Part shown: piece after piece, positions 34,843-43,044 of the stretch
How positions within the stretch are numbered: position 1 is the stretch's first letter
Layout: each line of letters starts with the position of its first letter
Origin: DASYXZ01 sp035308965
GTDB taxonomy: Bacteria; Acidobacteriota; Terriglobia; UBA7540
Assembly: GCA_035308965.1 (NCBI GenBank)
Contig: DATGFN010000060.1
Coordinates: 207,105-271,104 of the forward strand
Reading direction: 5' to 3'
DNA: 64,000 bases
The notes under the pieces: model-generated
The model's input: only the letters and a program-made list of their open reading frames with translations
Told to the model about the DNA's origin: nothing
Database searches by the model: none
Position numbers and translations under genes: made by a program

Positions 34843-35214
34843 ATGTTTGAAATTTCAGCTGAGTACACATTTGCTGCCGGGCACGCGTTGCGCGGTTATA
34901 AGGGCAAGTGTGAAAACGTTCACGGGCACAATTACAAGGTGCAAGTGACTGTGGCGGGCGAGCGCTTGAATTCGATTGGCCTGTTGATGGACTTTGTGGA
35001 TTTGCGCGCTGCCATCAAGGGCCTGGTGGACCGATTGGACCATCGCTTTCTGAATGACCTTCCCCCCTTTGACGAGCTAAACCCTTCGGCGGAAAACCTG
35101 GCCAAATATTTTTATGATGGGCTTGAACCGCAGGTTCGCGAGCAGGGAAATCGAGTAAGAGCCGTAAAGGTCTGGGAAACGGATACCACGTCCGCGACTT
35201 TCAGTGCCTCCTGA
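34843..35214 (+). CDS. queD: 6-carboxytetrahydropterin synthase (QueD/PTPS family)
   Basis: A 123-residue protein. Zinc ligands are visible as the His in FAAGHAL and the pair in HGHNY; the catalytic Cys lies in KCENVHGHNY, and the LDHRFLND and ENLAKYFYDGL blocks are present. QueD makes 6-carboxytetrahydropterin from dihydroneopterin triphosphate for queuosine/7-deazaguanine synthesis. queE and queC are 12 kb away, so QueD rather than the biopterin enzyme is favoured. Translation may depend on a repeat-derived ribosome site. Confidence 0.92.
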   Translation: MFEISAEYTFAAGHALRGYKGKCENVHGHNYKVQVTVAGERLNSIGLLMDFVDLRAAIKGLVDRLDHRFLNDLPPFDELNPSAENLAKYFYDGLEPQVREQGNRVRAVKVWETDTTSATFSAS

Positions 35215-35362
35215 AAAGGACTGCTTGTTTCTAATTCAAGACCCTGCGGGGAATTTCCCCTTAACCATTTCCCGACGCAAGAGATTCAATAAACCTAACT
35301 TCCGATTGCAATTACAATCCCCCGCAGGGTCCTCTTCGTAATGCCGGCGCAGGCAAAAACCT

Positions 35363-35608
35363 TTACCAAGTCCAAAAGGCGACGGCGGGGTGAACTCCGG
35401 CGTGATGTTGCTGGGCGCAAACGCCTTCCTTGCAGTAATACACATCTTCGCACCATCGGCAGTGCGCCAGGCGATCCTTGTCTCGAACGGTTCCGCAAAT
35501 CGAGCACGCCTCGCAAAGGTCCGCCACCACGTGGCATGAAACTTTGCGCCAGCTTTCCATCACGTCCCGTTCTTCTCGAATTTTTTCCAGATCGTCCTTA
35601 CTCATCAT
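35363..35608 (-). CDS. Small cysteine-rich protein with MYND-like zinc finger pattern
   Basis: An 81-residue protein. Residues about 1-28 are a charged helix; then comes a metal-binding pattern: C-x2-C (CSIC), 11 residues, C-x2-C (CRWC), C-x5-C ending in YYC, x4-C and a final H-x3-H, with an additional CEAC lead-in. Spacing and the YC pair resemble eukaryotic MYND or B-box type cross-brace fingers, which bind peptides. I see no enzymatic domain. ATG 35608, or the next codon 35605, follows a GGGGG. It stands alone between queD and the glycosylase. The family resemblance is by eye only. Confidence 0.65.
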   Translation of the reverse strand: MMSKDDLEKIREERDVMESWRKVSCHVVADLCEACSICGTVRDKDRLAHCRWCEDVYYCKEGVCAQQHHAGVHPAVAFWTW

Positions 35609-35933
35609 GGGTCACCCCCAAGCTGATCACACATATTCGATGCAAACTTATGACCAATCGAGTGGGGTCACTTAAATAACTATTTTGTCGAGCTAACTCC
35701 TTTGTTTTCAATCTGGCCTTGTTGTTTTAATTACCGCGATTTCGCACTTGAGTGAAAACTCATTCCCTTGTGAGCCGATCTTAGACAAGCTTTGTCTCTT
35801 TTGGATACAGGACACGGTAAAGTTTACGGGACACTTGAAGCGGCGAGGATGGTGGTAGAATCCTGCGCGCGCGAAGGCGCGGCTGGGAAATACGACCCGC
35901 GTTCATGTTTGTAGCGAGCTGCGGTCGCCAGAA
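35609..35933. other. Intergenic region before the AlkZ-like gene
   Basis: 325 bases between divergent genes. It contains a short hairpin AGACAA-GCT-TTGTCT near 35785-35800 followed by CTTTT, and a stretch near 35808-35838 (GGACACGGTAAAGTTTACGG) that recalls the ends of some insertion sequences. No transposase remnant is seen. Promoter boxes could not be assigned. Confidence 0.4.
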
Positions 35934-37064
35934 ATGCATATGATTAGCTCATTAAACAGTTCGCAGATTTCGGCCTTCCGATTGAGGCGCCACCACTTTA
36001 GCGACCGGAAAAAGCCGGTGGTCGCTGAGGTGTGTCGCGACGTTTGCGGAATCCAGGCGCAGGTGATGTCGGCAGCGCAGATGTCCTTGTGGGCGAGGAT
36101 GCACCACCTTAAACGGGCCGATATCGACGCGGCACTCTACCGCGACCGCACGCTGGTAAAGACCAACTGCATGCGCGCCACGCTCCACTTTCTGGAAGCG
36201 GCCGATTACCCGTTTTACATTGCTGCCCTACAGAAAAGCCGTCTGCGCCAAGCCGCAAGCGTGATGGCCCGCTACGGCATTTCGCAAAAGGAAGCTGCCG
36301 CGGGGAGTCTGGTGGCGCTGGAGGCGCTTGCCGCCGGACCCATGACGCGGCGCGACATAAAGGCGCAAGTGCTGAGGCGAATCAAGGTAAGCCGGAAAGG
36401 GCGGTTTTGGTTTCTGAATAGCTGGTGGGGCGCAATTCACCAGTCGATTGTGGAGGGCCTGGTTTGCTACGGCCATGAGCGCGGGCGGGAAATCGCTTTG
36501 GTCCGGGTCGATCAGTGGTTGCCGAAATTTGATCGAGTTCCGGAGGCGGAAGCGCAGGGATTCATTTTGCGCCGGTACCTTGGCGCTTACGGTCCAGCCA
36601 CGCTGCGTGATTTTGCCAAATGGGCTGGCATTTCCGCCGCTGAAGCCAAAGAGGCGGGCGAGAGGCTAAAGGATGAAATGATGGAAGTAAACGCGGAGGG
36701 GAAAACAGCTCTTATCCTTGAGTGTGATTATGACCAACTACGAAAGAGCAAGATGGAAGGTCACCACGTTCGCCTGCTGCCCAACTTTGACGTCTTCCTG
36801 CTGGCCCATTCAGAAAAAGATCACCTGGTTTCTTCCCAATTCTACAAACGGGTGTACCGCAACCAGGGATGGATTTCCGCGGTGGTATTGCACAACGGCA
36901 GGGTGATCGGCTTTTGGTCCATCGAGCGCAAAGGTAAGAGGAGCACATTGCAGATTGAACCTTTTGAAAATTTCGCGCGGACAATTCGCGCTGAAATTGA
37001 AGAAGAAGCGGCCAGCTTGGAGCTGTTCCTGGATACATCATTGGAATTGCAATACAAGTCGTGA
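35934..37064 (+). CDS. Winged-helix protein of the AlkZ/YcaQ DNA glycosylase family (HTH_42)
   Basis: A 376-residue protein. It shows the HTH_42 family blocks: VCGIQAQVMSAAQMSLWARM with a QAQ motif near residues 41-43, then LVKTNCMRATLHFLEAADYPFY, and the C-terminal FDVFLLAHSEKDHLV...GRVIGFWSIERKG. In this family AlkZ-type enzymes with Q-x-Q excise bulky or crosslinking N-alkyl lesions, while YcaQ types have Q-x-D. A repair or self-resistance role is therefore likely. No toxin biosynthesis genes are nearby, so housekeeping repair is more likely than self-protection. Confidence 0.83.
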   Translation: MHMISSLNSSQISAFRLRRHHFSDRKKPVVAEVCRDVCGIQAQVMSAAQMSLWARMHHLKRADIDAALYRDRTLVKTNCMRATLHFLEAADYPFYIAALQKSRLRQAASVMARYGISQKEAAAGSLVALEALAAGPMTRRDIKAQVLRRIKVSRKGRFWFLNSWWGAIHQSIVEGLVCYGHERGREIALVRVDQWLPKFDRVPEAEAQGFILRRYLGAYGPATLRDFAKWAGISAAEAKEAGERLKDEMMEVNAEGKTALILECDYDQLRKSKMEGHHVRLLPNFDVFLLAHSEKDHLVSSQFYKRVYRNQGWISAVVLHNGRVIGFWSIERKGKRSTLQIEPFENFARTIRAEIEEEAASLELFLDTSLELQYKS

Positions 37065-37134
37065 GCTGCAATTCGACCAGTAAGTTCTAGCCTTAGCCTG
37101 CTCAGGAGATTCTAAGAGGGAGCACACACCGATC

Positions 37135-37899
37135 ATGAGCGAAATCGAAAAGGAAAAAGACTTCTTCAGCCTGCGCGGTCAGGTTGCCGTGGTGACGGGC
37201 GGCGGCCAGGAAATCGGAGAGGGAATCGCGCGCCGGCTTCATTCGGCAGGCGCCCGAGTGGCGATCCTGGATTTGAGCGAAGCCAACGCCCGCCAAGCGG
37301 CTCAAGCGATTGATGGAGTCGGGCTCAAATGCGATGTCTCAAGCGCCTCCGACGTGGAAGCTGCCATCCGGGAAGTGCGGCGGAAGCTTGGGGCCATCGA
37401 CATTGTGGTGAACAACGCGGGGATTGCCGGCAAGGCGGCGACGCTCCTGGATTTGGATGAAAGCGACCTCGACAAAGTTTACGCCGTAAACCTGAAGGGC
37501 GTGTTCTTGATGTGCCGCGCGGTCATCAAGGAAATGCTCGACCGCCGCTACGGCCGCATTGTGAATGTTGCCTCTATTGCCGGGAAAGAGGGCAACCCCA
37601 CGCTCATCCCCTACTCAAGCTCCAAAGCGGGAGTGATCGCCCTCACCAAAGCCCTGGCCAAAGAAGTGGCGGGGAAAGGTGACATTACCGTCAACAGTAT
37701 TTCTCCGGCGGTGGTGCGCACTAAAATCCTGGAGACGATTCCGCAGGCGACCGTCGACTACATGGTCAGCCGGATTCCCATGGGGAGGACGGGGAAGATT
37801 GAAGAAGTGGCCGCGCTCGTTCATTTTCTGGTTTCACGTGATGCGTCTTTCACCACAGGACAGTGCTACGACATTTCCGGCGGCCGCGCGACGTATTAA
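37135..37899 (+). CDS. Short-chain dehydrogenase/reductase (FabG-like)
   Basis: A 254-residue SDR. The cofactor loop is TGGGQEIGEGIA (a TGxxxxIG variant, with Glu where Gly-Ile-Gly usually has Gly-x-Gly), then NNAGIAG, the catalytic Ser in VNVASIAG, and Tyr-x3-Lys in YSSSKAG. The acidic DLSEAN after strand 2 points to NAD. The C-terminal GQCYDISGGRATY is typical of sugar- or hydroxyacid-acting members. Exact substrate unknown. GAGGGAG lies 12 bases before the ATG. It follows the glycosylase by 70 bases on the same strand. Confidence 0.92.
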   Translation: MSEIEKEKDFFSLRGQVAVVTGGGQEIGEGIARRLHSAGARVAILDLSEANARQAAQAIDGVGLKCDVSSASDVEAAIREVRRKLGAIDIVVNNAGIAGKAATLLDLDESDLDKVYAVNLKGVFLMCRAVIKEMLDRRYGRIVNVASIAGKEGNPTLIPYSSSKAGVIALTKALAKEVAGKGDITVNSISPAVVRTKILETIPQATVDYMVSRIPMGRTGKIEEVAALVHFLVSRDASFTTGQCYDISGGRATY

Positions 37900-37930
37900 G
37901 ACAATATGTTTAATATGAAATCTGGAACAT

Positions 37931-38398
37931 TTATTTTCCCGGAGGCGGGGCGCTTTCCGAAGCCTGCCACGCCACCACCTGCCATCGCCCCTCGCGCCGG
38001 ACGTAGACCTTTATGAAACGCCAATCATCGCTCATATCTTTACCATTGACGTTTCGGGTCCTTAGCAATCGCCCGGTCACTATCGCCGCGTCCCCATACA
38101 CACGGGTGCGAAGGTCTGAGGTTTCATAACGCAGAAATTTCATGCGCCCGGACCGTGAAAAGGCCACGGCGTCCGTCCTGGTCATCACAGGCATTTTGGG
38201 GACGGTCACGATCAACTCCTCGGCCCACAGGCGGTCCAGCGCATCCGCATCGCCTTGCAGGTGCGCGTTGTTCCAAACCGCCTCCAAACGCGTAAACTCG
38301 GCCTCATCGGATGATTCCGCCGCCTTCGTCGCAGGGATTTGGATTATTCCGGTGGCAACAATCCAGATTCCGATGCAACACCTCAGATAAATGGACAT
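37931..38398 (-). CDS. Exported SnoaL/DUF4440-like (NTF2 fold) protein
   Basis: A 155-residue protein with a signal peptide (residues 1-26). The rest has the DUF4440 pattern: DEAEFTRLEAVWNNAHLQGDADALDRLWAEELIVTVPK, then DVRVYGDAAIVTGRLLR-like strands and DDWRFIKVYVRREGRWQVVAWQAS. NTF2-like folds of this type are common among exported acidobacterial proteins; catalytic function is not known. It converges with the SDR gene. Confidence 0.88.
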   Translation of the reverse strand: MSIYLRCCIGIWIVATGIIQIPATKAAESSDEAEFTRLEAVWNNAHLQGDADALDRLWAEELIVTVPKMPVMTRTDAVAFSRSGRMKFLRYETSDLRTRVYGDAAIVTGRLLRTRNVNGKDMSDDWRFIKVYVRREGRWQVVAWQASESAPPPGK

Positions 38399-38685
38399 GC
38401 TCCCTCCTTTAAGTGTAGAACGACCATGCTATACCGGCCACCACTGTTCAAGCAATTGCGCATTGCCACTTCAAGCGGGCAGCCAGGTCTGAATATAGGT
38501 TGCCCTTGACCTGCGGCCGGCACATATGTTGCGCTCTGGGCCATGAATGTGAAATATCTGAATGTGAATACGTTTGTATAGTATATTCATTAAGGTTAAC
38601 TAATAGCCTTCCTTCCAGCCTCTGAAGCCACATACATGTTAAAATGCAGCACGAATGTGCCGCCCGCGGCCCATGAGGTGAAGCG

Positions 38686-39462
38686 ATGCGAATCGCAAGC
38701 TTGACGCTGGCGACACTGTTGCTTTCCGGAATTTCACTCAGGGGACAAGAAGGCAAACCCCTGGGAGATGTTGCTCGCGGCCAAAAATCCAATCCCTCGA
38801 AGCCCGCCAAGGTGTTCACCAACGATGATGTTAGTACAAGCGATTCGGCCGATTCAGGGGGCTTGGGCGAGCCGGTAAGCGCCACCGACGATCCGCTTGT
38901 GGTGGTGAACAATGCGCGCGATGCGTTGCTTCGCGATCGCGCTCACGTCTGCCGTCGCGAGGCCGCCGGCAACAGCGGGCCCCGCCCCGGTTGGACCGAC
39001 AAGAGGTTGATGGAGGTGGCCGGGCCGGATCGTTTCCACATCGTCTCGGACCAAACGAATCAGAATGTGGGCCACAGCGAATGGATCATCATTGGCAAGG
39101 ATGGTTATCGCAGAACGGGAACCGCGGGCTGGGAAAAAATCCCGCCAGCGGAAATGGCAATGGCTGGGATGATTCAAAATGCCCTGGTCCCGGAAGAGCT
39201 GAAATTCGGATTCAAGAAGGGTGATCTGAAATTGATCCGGCAGGAAGCTGTTAACGGCACTCCGGCGTTCCTCTATCAATATTCAGCTCATGTGGGTGAC
39301 ATGGATAGGACCACCAGCTTCTGGGTGGGAATCAAGGACAATCTTCCTCTCAAAGTCGCAATGAACACCGTCACGCGCTCAACGGTCACTGCGCCCATCA
39401 CCTGGACTGAGACTACCTCCTGCAGCTTCGGGCAGCCTGTTACCATCGAGCCGCCCTTCTAA
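38686..39462 (+). CDS. Secreted protein of unknown function
   Basis: A 258-residue protein with a signal peptide (residues 1-20). After a Ser/Asp-rich linker (about 30-65) the strands GPDRFHIVSDQTNQ, SEWIIIGKDGYRRTGTAGWEKIP, GTPAFLYQYSAHVGDMDRTTSFWVGIKDNLPLKVAMNT suggest a LolA/LppX-like half-barrel, as in mycobacterial LppX-type lipid carriers. That is inference from strand pattern. GAGGTGAAGCG precedes the ATG. Confidence 0.78.
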   Translation: MRIASLTLATLLLSGISLRGQEGKPLGDVARGQKSNPSKPAKVFTNDDVSTSDSADSGGLGEPVSATDDPLVVVNNARDALLRDRAHVCRREAAGNSGPRPGWTDKRLMEVAGPDRFHIVSDQTNQNVGHSEWIIIGKDGYRRTGTAGWEKIPPAEMAMAGMIQNALVPEELKFGFKKGDLKLIRQEAVNGTPAFLYQYSAHVGDMDRTTSFWVGIKDNLPLKVAMNTVTRSTVTAPITWTETTSCSFGQPVTIEPPF

Positions 39463-39604
39463 GGGGGTAGCCATCACCACACGTTTTTGCGTCGCGGGTG
39501 GGGGGCGACATAATGTGGCCCACGGAGTGAGCCGTGGGAAAACGAACAATCAGCATCCTGATTGAGCCCCGGCGGGGCGAGCGGGTAGTCTCGCTCAGCG
39601 TTTA

Positions 39605-39646
39605 TCTGAGCGCGGGCTTTTGTTCGAGGACACAACCCACGGTCCC
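39605..39646. repeat. Diverged dispersed repeat, family 4, copy 1
   Basis: About 42 bases starting TCTGAGCGCGGGCTTTTG and containing ACACAACCCACGGTC. Related copies lie at 40918-40960 and 41158-41201. Shared pattern: TCTGAG, a three-base wobble, GGG(T/C), about 15 variable bases, (G)ACA, then CCCAC and GTC. Each can form a short GGG/CCC hairpin. This copy follows a perfect hairpin CCCACGG/CCGTGGG at 39518-39537. Confidence 0.55.
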
Positions 39647-39703
39647 GCAGGCGCGAGACCGGGGCTACGACTGTGGCGGCGTAAAGCCGCCATTACGATT
39701 CCA

Positions 39704-40777
39704 TCACTTCTTGTTTTTATCGAACGTAACGCGCAGGCCGGTGGTGAGCAAGACGTCATTTGACTTTTTCCCCGGCACGGGATTGGTGAGGTAACGATCA
39801 CTCAGGCTCACCTGCCAGGAGAGCCACTTGCTGAGTTGGGTGACGATTCCGGAATCAAAGTTGAGGCGATAATCTCCGATACTGGAGAGGTTGGGATAGA
39901 AGCTCAGTTTTTCCCGCAGCGTCGTGCTGCGGGTGACTTTGCGGTTGAGCTCTTCTCCCACCAGGGCTTCCCCAGAGGTTCGGTTCAAACCGGTGGAGAA
40001 GAATTCCTTGTTCAGTGATCCGCCGCCAAACAAATCAAGAAGGGTCGTTTTCGTTTTGATGGCGTGCAGGCCGAAACCGCCTCCAAAAACCGCGCGGAGA
40101 TCGAGGTCCTGGAACTGGTCGTGTTCCTGATCGGTGAAGCCGAAGGCAAAAAGCTTCTCGCTCACGTTGAGTTCATATCTGATGCCCCCGCGAACGGCGT
40201 TGGCCGTGGTCATGGACTTGCCGTTGGTTGCTTGGCTGGCGTAGAGCGAAGTGATGTACACGCTGATTTTATCCCGCGGCGTCGTTCGTGCCGCGTTAAA
40301 TCCAAGATTAAAAGTGGTGGTTTCGGAGTTCCCCCGCGCCGCTGCCAGTCCCGTGTCAACAAAGCCGGTCCAGAGGTCCAACAAACTGGGATTGCGGAGG
40401 CGCTCGATTCCTTCCTGATAGGCGGTCTCCTCTTCTTTGGACCGAACGATCTGGATGGCGTCTTTGCTGGTCGTGATCTTTCCGGCGTCGGTGGTCTCAA
40501 CTTCCACCTTGCCCTCGGCGAAGTTTACGGGACCGTTCACTTCCTGTCCGCCCTTCAGAGTCAGATAGAGTGGCCCGCTCGATGTAATCGCATCCACCTG
40601 CTCCCACGGAACGCTCAACGTGCCGTCAAAATATTTTACCGTCAAAGTCTTTCCGTCCGACTTGATAATGGCGCCGGTCAGTCGATCCCCGTTTTTCAAC
40701 GTGACTTGGTCAGCCATTCCAACGTTGCAAAATAGGACCATTGAGGCTAGTACGCACATCCATGGGCAGGATTTCAT
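39704..40777 (-). CDS. DUF481 / YdiY-family outer membrane beta-barrel protein
   Basis: A 357-residue protein with a signal peptide (1-22). The N-terminal domain (about 23-110) is an LSm-like small beta domain (DQVTLKNGDRLTGAIIKSDGKTLTVKYFDGTLSVPWEQVDAI), then a DUF481 barrel from about 130 with alternating strands and the ending TTGLRVTFDKNKK. This two-part layout is common in Acidobacteria. Salt-induced YdiY is the E. coli relative. Role unknown. Confidence 0.88.
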   Translation of the reverse strand: MKSCPWMCVLASMVLFCNVGMADQVTLKNGDRLTGAIIKSDGKTLTVKYFDGTLSVPWEQVDAITSSGPLYLTLKGGQEVNGPVNFAEGKVEVETTDAGKITTSKDAIQIVRSKEEETAYQEGIERLRNPSLLDLWTGFVDTGLAAARGNSETTTFNLGFNAARTTPRDKISVYITSLYASQATNGKSMTTANAVRGGIRYELNVSEKLFAFGFTDQEHDQFQDLDLRAVFGGGFGLHAIKTKTTLLDLFGGGSLNKEFFSTGLNRTSGEALVGEELNRKVTRSTTLREKLSFYPNLSSIGDYRLNFDSGIVTQLSKWLSWQVSLSDRYLTNPVPGKKSNDVLLTTGLRVTFDKNKK

Positions 40778-40917
40778 TGATGCCTCCGCTTACCTATTTC
40801 CGTCTTTCAATCGATAACCTGAATTCGGGTTTCGCAAAACTTTAATTGCCGTGATGGTTGGAAGGAGGTTGATCTGTAACTTTGAGCGATAGCCACACTC
40901 TCGCCCCGGCGAGTTTC

Positions 40918-40960
40918 TCTGAGTGTGGGTTTTGTCTGGTGACACATCCCACCGTCACCT
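40918..40960. repeat. Diverged dispersed repeat, family 4, copy 2
   Basis: TCTGAGTGTGGGTTTTG, then GACACATCCCACCGTCAC. TGTGGG and CCCACC can pair. Compare copies at 39605 and 41158. Confidence 0.55.
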
Positions 40961-41157
40961 CAAACACAAGTCAACGTTGGCTGCCAATTTTGGCAGACGC
41001 GCCTGTCCCGTGGCATGCCGTGGCCGCAGCTCACTTCCATTGAAAAATCGCCATACCCGCCGTCAACGCTAGAGCCAAGCGACGCGCGGTGGTAGCAGGT
41101 GAAAACCTGATTTTAGGGAAGGATTATGCCTGAGTGGGTATACGCGTTCAGGGTTAG

Positions 41158-41201
41158 TCTGAGCATGGGTATTCGCGCTGTGACATTACCCACTGCCACG
41201 T
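41158..41201. repeat. Diverged dispersed repeat, family 4, copy 3
   Basis: TCTGAGCATGGGTATTCG, then GACATTACCCACTGCCACG. TGGGT and ACCCA can pair. Same layout as copies at 39605 and 40918. Confidence 0.55.
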
Positions 41202-41227
41202 CAACCACGGTGGCCGGGTACGTGTGG

Positions 41228-41596
41228 CTACTCCGGGTCTATAGCCCGGTCGAAATAAATCCAGAAGACTCTTGATAGGCGCGAAACGGTGGGGGCAAAG
41301 GGGATAAAGATTATGATGGCGACCACCACATTCTTTTCCAGCGGCCAGCGGAAGAACGTCCAAAGAAGGATGGAAAAGACCGTGATCATCCCGAGCGCCA
41401 ATCCGTAGCTGATATACATGGCGCCGAGGAAGTAGCCCTCTTCCCTCTCGAACTTCAATCCACAAACGGAGCATCGCTCGCACATTTTTGGAAAGCCGCG
41501 AAAGATTGACGCGCAAAAGATCTTTCCCATTCGACACCTGGGACAGAGTTGGTCCACCATGTCCATGAGCGTCGATTTGGGCGCTACAGAGTTCAT
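41228..41596 (-). CDS. DUF983 membrane protein with zinc ribbon
   Basis: A 122-residue protein. Two cysteine pairs, LCPRCRMGKIF and CERCSVCGLKF, form a probable zinc ribbon, then REEGYFLGAMYISYG leads into two membrane helices (about 60-80 and 85-108). This is the DUF983 pattern; in some bacteria members lie near cytochrome oxidase genes. Here a dihaem cytochrome is transcribed divergently. Function unknown. Confidence 0.87.
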   Translation of the reverse strand: MNSVAPKSTLMDMVDQLCPRCRMGKIFCASIFRGFPKMCERCSVCGLKFEREEGYFLGAMYISYGLALGMITVFSILLWTFFRWPLEKNVVVAIIIFIPFAPTVSRLSRVFWIYFDRAIDPE

Positions 41597-41777
41597 GCGG
41601 CAGACGAGAGTGTATCGAACTCGCGGCGGGTTTCAAAGTTATGCGCTTGACCATTGTCCAATCGAGTTTCTGCGCGATGGCGCGCGGGGGACCCATTATT
41701 TTCATACACCCGAAACCGTTGCATATCGAGCGGCGTCTGGTATACTTCCGGGCTGATTCCAGCACAGAGGAGCGGAC

Positions 41778-42956
41778 ATGAATTCCAGGACACAGGGAAC
41801 GGCATTATCTGTTTCATCGTGCTTGATGGGAATGGTTCTGGCGGCAATTCTCGGTGGGGCAGGACTCTGCGGGGCCCAGACCAGTCCGGCGCCCGCGGCT
41901 GGCGACGCACCCCAAACGGCGGAAAAGAAATTCAAGAACATTCAGGTGCTCAAAGACATTCCCGCCGACCAACTGGTCCCGGCTATGCAATTTATCACCG
42001 CGTCTCTAGGGGTGGAATGCGAATACTGCCACGTCCGGAACGCCTTTGACAAAGACGACAAGGAAAAGAAAAAGACCGCGCGCAAGATGATCACCATGAT
42101 GATGGCCATCAACAAAGACAACTTCGATGGGCATCAGGAAGTTACATGCAATTCCTGCCACCACGGCGCGGCTGAGCCGTTGGCCATTCCTGCTGTAGCG
42201 GATGCAAGCTTCCAGCCCGAGCCACCGCGTGGACCGGGTGGCCCTGGAGGTGCCGGGACGAATCCTCCAGCCGCCGCTCCCGCATTGCCTTCTCCGGATC
42301 AGACGATCGAGAAATACGTGCAGGCCTTGGGTGGCGCGGACGCCTTCCAGAAGATTACGAGCCGCGTGGAGAAGGGAACTATCAGCGGATTTGGTCCCGA
42401 GGGCGCCCCGGTGGAGGTCTATGCCAAAGCTCCCGACAAACGGGCCGCCGTAACCCACATGGGCCGAGGAGAAAGCGTGACCGCCTATGACGGCAAGGTG
42501 GGGTGGCTTTCAGGCATGGGCAGGCCGCGCGAGATGACCGGCGGGGATCTTGAGACCATGAAACTTGACTCCGATTTTTACTTTCCCGTGCATCTGAAGC
42601 AGACCTTTTCGCAGTTCCGCGCCCGGCCATCGGAGAAGATTGACGATCATGAGACAAACCTGATCTTTGGGCTGAGGCAGGGTCAGCCGCCGGTTAGACT
42701 TTATTTCGATGCGCAATCCGGCTTGCTGATTCGCATGGTTACTTACGTCCAGACGCCCTTGGGCCGCATTCCCAAACAGACGGATTTTGCCGATTACCGT
42801 GATGCTGATGGCGTGAAAGTTCCTTTCCGGTGGACCATCTCGCGGCCCGGCGGGCGCTTCACGATTCAGGTGAACGAGATTCACCAAAACGTTCCGGTGG
42901 ACGACGCCAAGTTCGCCATGCCAACCGCGTCCCCGGAAAAACCGCCCGCGCCCTAA
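41778..42956 (+). CDS. Exported dihaem cytochrome c, reaction-centre-cytochrome-like, with C-terminal beta domain
   Basis: A 392-residue protein with a signal peptide (to about residue 33). Two haem motifs are visible: CEYCH (81-85) and CNSCH (124-128). The block KNIQVLKDIPADQLVPAMQFITASLGVECEYCHV is that of the photosynthetic reaction-centre cytochrome c subunit family, common in non-phototrophic Acidobacteria. After a Pro/Gly/Ala linker (about 140-175) a LolA-like domain follows (TIEKYVQALGGADAFQKITSRVEKGTISGFGPEGAPVEVYAKAPDKRA). The two parts are a known acidobacterial fusion type; its partners are unknown. Confidence 0.88.
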   Translation: MNSRTQGTALSVSSCLMGMVLAAILGGAGLCGAQTSPAPAAGDAPQTAEKKFKNIQVLKDIPADQLVPAMQFITASLGVECEYCHVRNAFDKDDKEKKKTARKMITMMMAINKDNFDGHQEVTCNSCHHGAAEPLAIPAVADASFQPEPPRGPGGPGGAGTNPPAAAPALPSPDQTIEKYVQALGGADAFQKITSRVEKGTISGFGPEGAPVEVYAKAPDKRAAVTHMGRGESVTAYDGKVGWLSGMGRPREMTGGDLETMKLDSDFYFPVHLKQTFSQFRARPSEKIDDHETNLIFGLRQGQPPVRLYFDAQSGLLIRMVTYVQTPLGRIPKQTDFADYRDADGVKVPFRWTISRPGGRFTIQVNEIHQNVPVDDAKFAMPTASPEKPPAP

Positions 42957-43044
42957 AGTCCAGGCGGACGCCAACCCAGTCCGCGATTCAGGACTTGATT
43001 TTGTTTTGTCAGGTGAAGGAATTCTTGCGGGCTGGATCAGTGGA

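Larger units (their letters stand above)
40778..41227. other. Intergenic region with two copies of dispersed repeat family 4
   Basis: 450 bases between the start of the YdiY-like gene and the end of the DUF983 gene, both on the minus strand. Family 4 repeats lie at 40918-40960 and 41158-41201. The rest is GC-rich with short dyads (for instance near 41200-41245). No gene was recognised. Confidence 0.5.

Noticed and set aside
35808..35838. Insertion sequence end
   Set aside because: One short dyad only, no partner end and no transposase remnant.
38448..38912. A 154-codon minus-strand frame overlapping the start of the secreted protein gene at 38686
   Set aside because: The plus-strand gene has a signal peptide and ribosome site; this frame has neither.
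41154..41765. A 203-codon minus-strand frame overlapping the DUF983 gene
   Set aside because: The DUF983 frame (41228-41596) has clear zinc-ribbon and membrane features; the longer frame has none.
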